Origin: Phoronis australis
Lineage: Eukaryota > Phoronida > Phoronidae
Reading direction: 5' to 3'
Length of the DNA stretch: 64,000 nucleotides
Assembly (NCBI GenBank): GCA_002633005.1
Contig: NMRA01000070.1
Location: forward strand, 562,303 to 626,302
Made by a program: the position numbers and the translations under genes. The notes under the pieces were generated by a model. The model saw nothing but the letters and a program-made list of their open reading frames with translations, did not search any database and had not been told where the DNA came from. Positions 58,081-64,000 of this stretch are shown here, piece by piece. The number at the start of each line of letters is the position of its first letter. Position 1 is the stretch's first letter.

Positions 58081-58960
58081 AAAATAGTATATTAAAAACG
58101 ATTACATTGTTACATTGACAACTAGTGTAATAAAACGCTGCAGGGTTAGTGATGAATTAATAGAGGCCCATTTATTTTTTTGTACTTACACAAACGGGTT
58201 GCTGTATGCATACCGGATTCTCAGATTAGACGCATTGTAGAGTTTTATTCAGTCTTTTGTCACCTTTTCAGCGCAACAAATTTAATAATTAAAAACACAC
58301 ATCGGTAACTAGCTGTCGGGTTACCGATATATTCATAGAGACACATTCATTTTTGTGCTTAAATAAACGAGTAACTGTATGCTTACGCATTGTAGAGCTC
58401 TGTTCAGCCGTACATCTTTGTCAGTCAAATGAGTTAAATGGTTATTAACAAACGGGTACAGCGGGACGCAATCTCATAAAATGAACCTGCATCTGCTAAA
58501 ATAATCAAAAGCGAAAAATTTGCACCAGAAGTTTTGGTTACGAAGAGGCGATGCCAATCATTACGGTACTGTATAAGCTTTTTTGTTTATGTATACATCC
58601 GGTCGTTACAACATAATAACTCAAGTTGTTAGGCGTGTTACACAGTACGTTCAGTAGCAAACAGAAGACCCACAGGAGTGCATCTATTTAAATTACAATA
58701 TTCGCAGTTTTTGTAGAATATGTATTTTCTGTTTTGTATTACTCAAAAATTGCTATTTTTAAGTACACGAGGCAAGGCTTAAAATTCATTGATAGCCAAC
58801 GGTATAAATGATATTTATCAGGAATTAATATTAAATTCAATAATTTAATTTTATGAAAACTTGCCGAAGATAACATCCTGGCGTTATAAATTGATGGATG
58901 AATTACCTTTTTATTTAACTTTTGGAACAACGTACACATTCAGAAAACCAGTTCGGAGAT

Positions 58961-59242
58961 ATGATGTACTCCGATTCACTTAAGACCATTTTCGCATTAC
59001 GTCATTACGTGAAGGGTTTTGAAAATATGACGATTGACGACACAGAAAAGCGGCATTGTTTGGTTAATAAGAATATCTCCATCACAGCATACATGTATAT
59101 CGCTGGGAAACTGGTTAACCTTCTAGCGGAACTGACTAAGTACAAAGCCGGGACCCGCCGGCTCACACAAGATTTGGGTTACCTTGCCAATTCAGTGGAG
59201 ACCGGTCATAGGGGGATAAAAGTCGACAGTGTTGTAAATTAA
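58961..59242 (+). CDS. Hypothetical small ORF
   Basis: The ATG at 58961 gives 93 codons to a TAA at 59242: MMYSDSLKTIFALRHYVKGF, then LVNLLAELTKYKAGTRRLTQ and DLGYLANSVE. The composition is balanced and protein-like, and it has a helical leucine-rich centre. I do not recognise it. It could be a lone exon, a piece of a mobile-element gene or chance. Confidence 0.25.
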   Translation: MMYSDSLKTIFALRHYVKGFENMTIDDTEKRHCLVNKNISITAYMYIAGKLVNLLAELTKYKAGTRRLTQDLGYLANSVETGHRGIKVDSVVN

Positions 59243-59244
59243 TA

Positions 59245-60550
59245 GTAAAAGGCCGCCCTTATTAAAACATTTTGTTTTCCCTGCCTTATCAGGCACCATT
59301 CTTCTGTCGTAAGTCGGTACAGTATGTGTAAAATGGCGTACTTTATTTCATTTCTGAATGCAATAACGTCAGATGCAACTTATAACTATAAAGAGACATT
59401 AGTTTGTCATTAGAATTAATTAACACAACAGAATCTCCAAAACAGGGGGGGAGGTGTGATGATTTAATTAGAAGTTCAAAGGAGGGTTTAGTCATGAGGA
59501 AAGGGGGAGGGCGGCGGAGGAGGGAGGTAGTGGGAATTTTTGGATGGCTTAGTATGTGAACGCCCACTTTCCACAAAAGGTACACAATTGGGAATCTATG
59601 TCTCCATATTTCAATAGAAAGTATTAGTACGTTTAAGTCCGTGAAAGAATTTGGAGCCATTTCAACTTCGCTTCAGTGCTAAAAATTATGAAGAAAATAT
59701 CGGTTTTCTTCCACCATTCATAAGTTGTCTGGAAGTTCAACACTAATTCCCTCTTTTTACAACTGACATATTAAAGAATCGCAAATAAATTAATTTGTCA
59801 CCTTGCCGAAGAAGACCCTACAAAAAGAGAAAAATTTCGATAAGAAAATTTTAACGGAATCAAAACTGTTTTCTCTTAAACATGTTCGTAATTTTTGCTG
59901 AAGTCCACAAATTGTCTGATTGATGGAGAAATCCCATGCGCAAAAAGACTCATTGGTGGTTAGTTTAACACCAGGTGAGAACGAGTAAAAATACACTCGC
60001 ATGAAAGAGCGCATGACATCGTTCGTTTGCCGCCACTAGTGAAAAAGAGTATAATATATACACAAAACGTACCGAGAGTGGCGAACAAGAAGTAATATCC
60101 CACTCGACCTTATTCAGCGTATCGACCTCGACCGAGAATTCCTAAGTTTCTTACATTTTTTCGGCAGATTTTTCAAATACTTCATCCAGATTGTTCACAT
60201 GGCGGATCACATCCTATATGTATATACTTGCGCGTTAGGTTTCAAGTTTTCTCTTGTAAGAGAAACAGTTTTAAAAGTAACGATTTATTTCTTGAAAAGA
60301 GGTAAGGCAAAGATGAAAACAACGGCAACTGTGCAATGAACTTGTAACATCTCCTGGAACTAGTTAAAAAACAACATTTGATATTTTAGTCTCCTAGGAC
60401 GAATCGGCGCCTGAGTTGCAGAAGATATAGTATTCAGCAATTGAAAACTGAGACATAAGCGTCTTATAATTAACAGTTTCGTTCCGGATTTTACGTTTAG
60501 GGCCTGGTTGCATGTCGAGTGTTAGTAACGCTGCTGCAACTGTATTACTT
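59245..60550. other. Intergenic, nothing recognised
   Basis: Includes a purine-rich low-complexity tract at 59440-59530. No gene or classified repeat is seen. Confidence 0.5.
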
Positions 60551-60775
60551 CAGTGGCGGATCTAGGATATCACAAGGGAGGGCCCAACATTTTATCTGTA
60601 AACATTTGCGCAAAGCACGATGGTAGATGCACATAGTACCGAATGGGGGGAGGTCGGGAGGGGGGCAAACCCAGGAAATTTTTCTGTTTTTTCCTCTAAA
60701 AATCAAGTATTTTCCTTTATTCCTGTAGTATTATCCAAAAAAACGGAGAACATGTCGAACTAGAAAAACTGAAAG

Positions 60776-60842
60776 TGCCACAGACTCGAACTCACGACCT
60801 GGCGAATAGAGCGCGCGTGCTTTACCACTAGTGCACCACCAC
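60776..60842 (-). repeat. tRNA-like / SINE sequence
   Basis: Minus strand: CACTAGTGGTAAAGCACGCG (A-box-like) followed by GTGAGTTCGAGTCTGTGGCAC (B box and acceptor-like end). The D-stem GTGC/GCAC forms, but the anticodon arm is poor, so a functional tRNA is unlikely. Confidence 0.4.
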
Positions 60843-61902
60843 CTACTTACTTATGGTCCACAGCGTTTGCGCGCCAAACCTACTTCTTTTTGCAATGCTT
60901 ATTACATTTTTTATACTTTGTGCAATCAGTTCGTAACAAATTTGTTGTATTTAAAATAGTCTTCAATTGCCCAAAAGACCAAATCCGTTTTTTGTGTTGA
61001 CATTAATGACGCGATTGCGTTGGAAATCGTCTTAAGTTAAGGTTTGACATAGAGAAAATTACGAGTTTTTGAGTGATTCACTAAGGCTCCGATTAAAATT
61101 GACACCTTAGCAGCAGCTTCTGTTTTTTCATCGTCACTCAGATTCCATTTAAAAAATGAAGTAATTTTGTTCACTGCACAGTGAAGCAGACGACGGAAAC
61201 GGAGTAGTAGTGCGCAGCGCCACTGCCGGTCGCCTGGGATGTCGCGGGAGAGCTTATACTTAGCCACGGTTACGATTGCGCCGTGTTCCGAATTTGACAC
61301 TTGAAATTGGATCTGAGCCCCCACCCCCCAAACACACTAAAACTGCACACATTTAAGTCTTGTTTCAGCCGTATAATGTTAATTACCGGGGTTAATTAAT
61401 AAACTCAACATTTCCCTATGCTCTTGCTGTTTTATTTTTGCGGCAGCCAAGTACGACTTCCGGATTCACGCTTGCATTATAAACTGACGTTTGGAGCACT
61501 CCTTATATATACAAATGCATGAACTCGTAAGATTTATGCCCCACGAGTTCACCGGGCGGCGAAGGAAAGAAGTTATGCACTCGTGTGAGAACGTATGGCG
61601 TGTGCACTTCACTCGCACGATGATTGCATTGCGCACGTTCTCAAAAGAGTGTGTTCGCGCTCTATATCCTCGTAAAGACACTCTAACACCACAGCTAATT
61701 CATTGGTTCTTCATTGTATTTCATCTCTCCGGTCTGACGACTCTCTTCAACAGGGCTCAATACAAGTTCATCCGTTGTCCATAGGTTATCCGGGTACGCT
61801 AATAATTAATATACGTTCAGAGCTTCTTCTACGCAAGTGTTGGATTAGTACAAATTATGTACATTGTACTCTCTCCCTAGGTTTAGTAGAACTGGGCCAT
61901 TG

Positions 61903-62120
61903 CATGCGCGCACCCAGCGTTCAATATGGGGCGAGGGGGGCTCGAATTCCTGAAGTTGTGGACCTTTTGCTAACAAAAGAGTGGGCGGACTAAAAAAAAG
62001 AAAAAAAAAAAAACGGGAGCACCACTGTGAAGTGCGCGTTTGCGATTATTTAGTCCCATTTTCTTGGACTTCTTGTCTCTCAGGGGCGGACCTTTTTGCC
62101 CCCTGGGTGCGCTCATGCAT
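61903..62120. mobile_element. MITE family M4, copy 2
   Basis: CATGCGCGCACCCAGCG at the left and CCCCCTGGGTGCGCTCATGC at the right are inverted ends. The interior has GGACCTTTTGC and GGCGGACCTTTTTG boxes. Confidence 0.7.
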
Positions 62121-62910
62121 TGGTAGCTTCACGTGGAACTATTTCCGTGACAACGGTAGCCCGCTCACAATGCGTTCTCACGCAACTTTCTGTTTTTGAT
62201 CACCAGGCTTGAGTCAGAACAGACTCGCGTGTAGGTATGTCTTATGGGAAAGTCACGCAGTGACGTAATAAGATTATGCAATATGTAAAAATCGCAAAAA
62301 CACCTCTATTGCCACGGGACGTGGGACCAGGAGGTCGTGGGGTTGAGGGTCGAGGGGTGTGGGGGTGGAGGGGGGGGGGTTGAAGGGGTTTTAGAGCTAT
62401 CTTAATGTGCCTGATTAGTGCCGTTGTTTTCTAGGCTTGGAAATCTTGGAATCATAACTTCTCTAGTAGAAATGTCATGCATAAAAATCGTCAGTTTTAG
62501 AAGTAAAAGAATTAAGTCACATAGGCGGATTTGGGGTGCGGGGGGCAGGGGGCCCGCCCCCCCTTGAGTGCCGCAAAAATGAAATAGCATAAGCGTAAGG
62601 AATTGACAATTAATCCCGACATTCAATACGCGGTAGGCGGGAAGGGAAGGGAGCTCACACTCAAGTTAAGTGTCCGGTCCCGACGATCTGCTTTCGTTTT
62701 TTTAGTACCCCTTAATTTTTGGAGTAGAAGGTTCAGAAACTCGAGCCTCGCTGTCTTCAGGCTGGGTGCGCGCATCTAACCGTGCCTTGCTCAATTTGCT
62801 CAATTGCCCCAGACAAAATATTGTTTGGTATCCTAGATCCGCCACTGTGTTACACAGGCTTGGGTTAGGGAGGAAAATCTAGGACTGAACCGAAACGGTA
62901 TCTGATATAC

Positions 62911-63152
62911 CATGCGCGCACCCAAGGGGGCTCGGGAGGGGGCTCAAACGAGCCCTCCATTTGGCGAAGTGAGCAAAAAGGTCCGCCTCCGAAAAACAAA
63001 AGGTCCGAGAAAATGATACAAAAGTCCCCTAAACAAGCACAAGCGCGCAATTCACAGTGGTGCCCCGTTTTTTTTTAGTCCGCCCGCCTATTTGTTATCA
63101 AAAGGTCCACAACGGCAAGTGAATTCGAACCCCTCATATTGAATGCTGGTGT
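62911..63152. mobile_element. MITE family M4, copy 3
   Basis: CATGCGCGCACCCAAGGGGG starts it. The interior aligns with 55216-55495: CCATTTGGCGAAGTGAGC, AAAAGGTCCGCCTC, and TTTTTTTTTAGTCC. It ends near ATATTGAATGCTGG. A detached M4 end lies at 62757-62777. Confidence 0.7.
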
Positions 63153-63572
63153 TACACGAGTAGCAGAGTGACTCCCCAGTGAACTCCGACGATGTGTATT
63201 TCACCTCAACACATACATTGTACAGTTCAGTTGCATATGACATACGCTCATCTCCGTAAACCAGGGAATGAAATCTGCCGCCAGCGAAGTCCAGGCACAT
63301 GCAGCCGGTTTCAGGAAGGTGGTTTCAAGTTTAATTTTGAAAGTGGACACAGATAATCTGCATTTCATAAACGTGGTTTTTATACCCGTGGTCTAGTAAT
63401 ACCTGGTTTAACTCCAGTTTAAACCTGGTCTAAGACATTTTCAGCCGATTTCATAAACGAGGCTTAACGCAACCTGATATAATTTTTGACCTAACTTGCA
63501 TTTCACCAACGTGGTTTAAAATTTTGAAAGCCTGGTTTTGTTAGAGCAGAGAGTGGGTAAAACCAGGCGTGC

Positions 63573-63645
63573 GTTCAGTAGACGCTAGGACCTACACTAG
63601 GACCTAACTAAAGGTCCTAGCGTTACTGGACGGGAGGCAAGGTAT
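63573..63645. mobile_element. Palindromic MITE family M3, copy 2
   Basis: GTTCAGTAGACGCTAGGACC and AGGTCCTAGCGTTACTGGAC+GGGAGGCA are the same ends as 46465-46612 in the opposite order, with the centre shortened. Confidence 0.55.
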
Positions 63646-64000
63646 AGCTCTGGATTAACACAGCAAAGAGACTATTGAAGTGGTTCAATGAAACCTTTAT
63701 CATGTGGGTATACAAAGACACACAGCAGTAGAATACGTGCAGACATTTGCGAAAAAGGTCTAAACGCTTTCTTCATGAGGAAAAATGCTCCCTCCCAGAA
63801 CTGGTCAGAGAAAAAGCCAATGACATAGAGAATAAGAAAACTGGTGCAAAGTCAAGTCAACGTAAGCGGCAGACTTGGAGATAACATTGGTCCAGACTGT
63901 CTGCACTGTTCCCTCAACCGGAGAAATGCAGCGGCAAACAGTTAAATGGTGTCACTAAAAATGAAAGCCAGAAAGAAAGTTTTATCTGTGAAATAATTGC

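Larger units (their letters stand above)
60552..62848. mobile_element. Candidate 2.3-kb TIR transposon
   Basis: The 19-bp sequence CAGTGGCGGATCTAGGATA at 60553 has an exact inverse at 62829-62847. Both ends resemble family M2. Between them lie a tRNA-like repeat (60776-60842), an unrecognised minus-strand frame (61324-61037) and two M4 MITE ends. Two independent M2 ends could also explain the pair. Confidence 0.5.

Noticed and set aside
60776-60842. Functional tRNA gene
   Set aside because: A and B boxes are present, but the anticodon stem and acceptor pairing are imperfect; better explained as a SINE.

Overview
The window is animal nuclear DNA: AT-rich, intron-rich and full of transposon remnants. 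No bacterial-style operon, rRNA or CRISPR array is visible. The gene content (a MET/RON-type receptor with vertebrate-like exon layout) and the repeat load suggest an invertebrate deuterostome such as a hemichordate, echinoderm or lancelet. That placement is inference; nothing in the sequence names the species.

Left third (1-31.9 kb, minus strand). Twelve coding exons between 836 and 22542 join in frame. They encode a signal peptide, a Sema domain, an eight-cysteine PSI domain, four IPT/TIG domains, one transmembrane helix and a short juxtamembrane stretch, about 993 residues. Splice sites and phases agree at every junction. Order, length and individual motifs match the extracellular half of the MET/RON receptor tyrosine kinases. 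The last exon ends in phase 1, and the kinase exons must lie beyond base 1. A 5' UTR acceptor is at 22674. A candidate non-coding first exon and promoter lie near 31.53-31.9 kb.

Middle and right (32-55.2 kb, plus strand). Two tandem paralogous genes (33.8-40.8 kb and 48.9-54.6 kb) each have three recognised coding exons of matching size (68 nt, 89 nt, long 3' exon). They encode proteins of about 321 and 324 residues: an N-terminal SH2 domain, a proline-rich linker with PxxP motifs, a conserved CxCGxYH motif and a C-terminal WW-like domain. I do not recognise this SH2-WW architecture. An adaptor role in phosphotyrosine signalling is the natural inference. The receptor and the SH2 pair are divergently arranged.

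Repeats fill the rest. They include a CTCF-motif-bearing family with a terminal hairpin (four copies), three THAP-domain gene remnants, two decayed LINEs (43.2-44.5 and 56.4-58.1 kb, minus), a GIY-YIG retroelement fragment (52.5-53.05 kb) and a transposon-protein remnant (44.6-45.3 kb). There are several TIR or foldback elements (8.06-8.50, 19.5-20.0, 23.1-23.7, 32.4-33.2, 46.9-47.6, 60.55-62.85 kb) and short tandem arrays. From 55 to 64 kb I find only repeats and unrecognised sequence.
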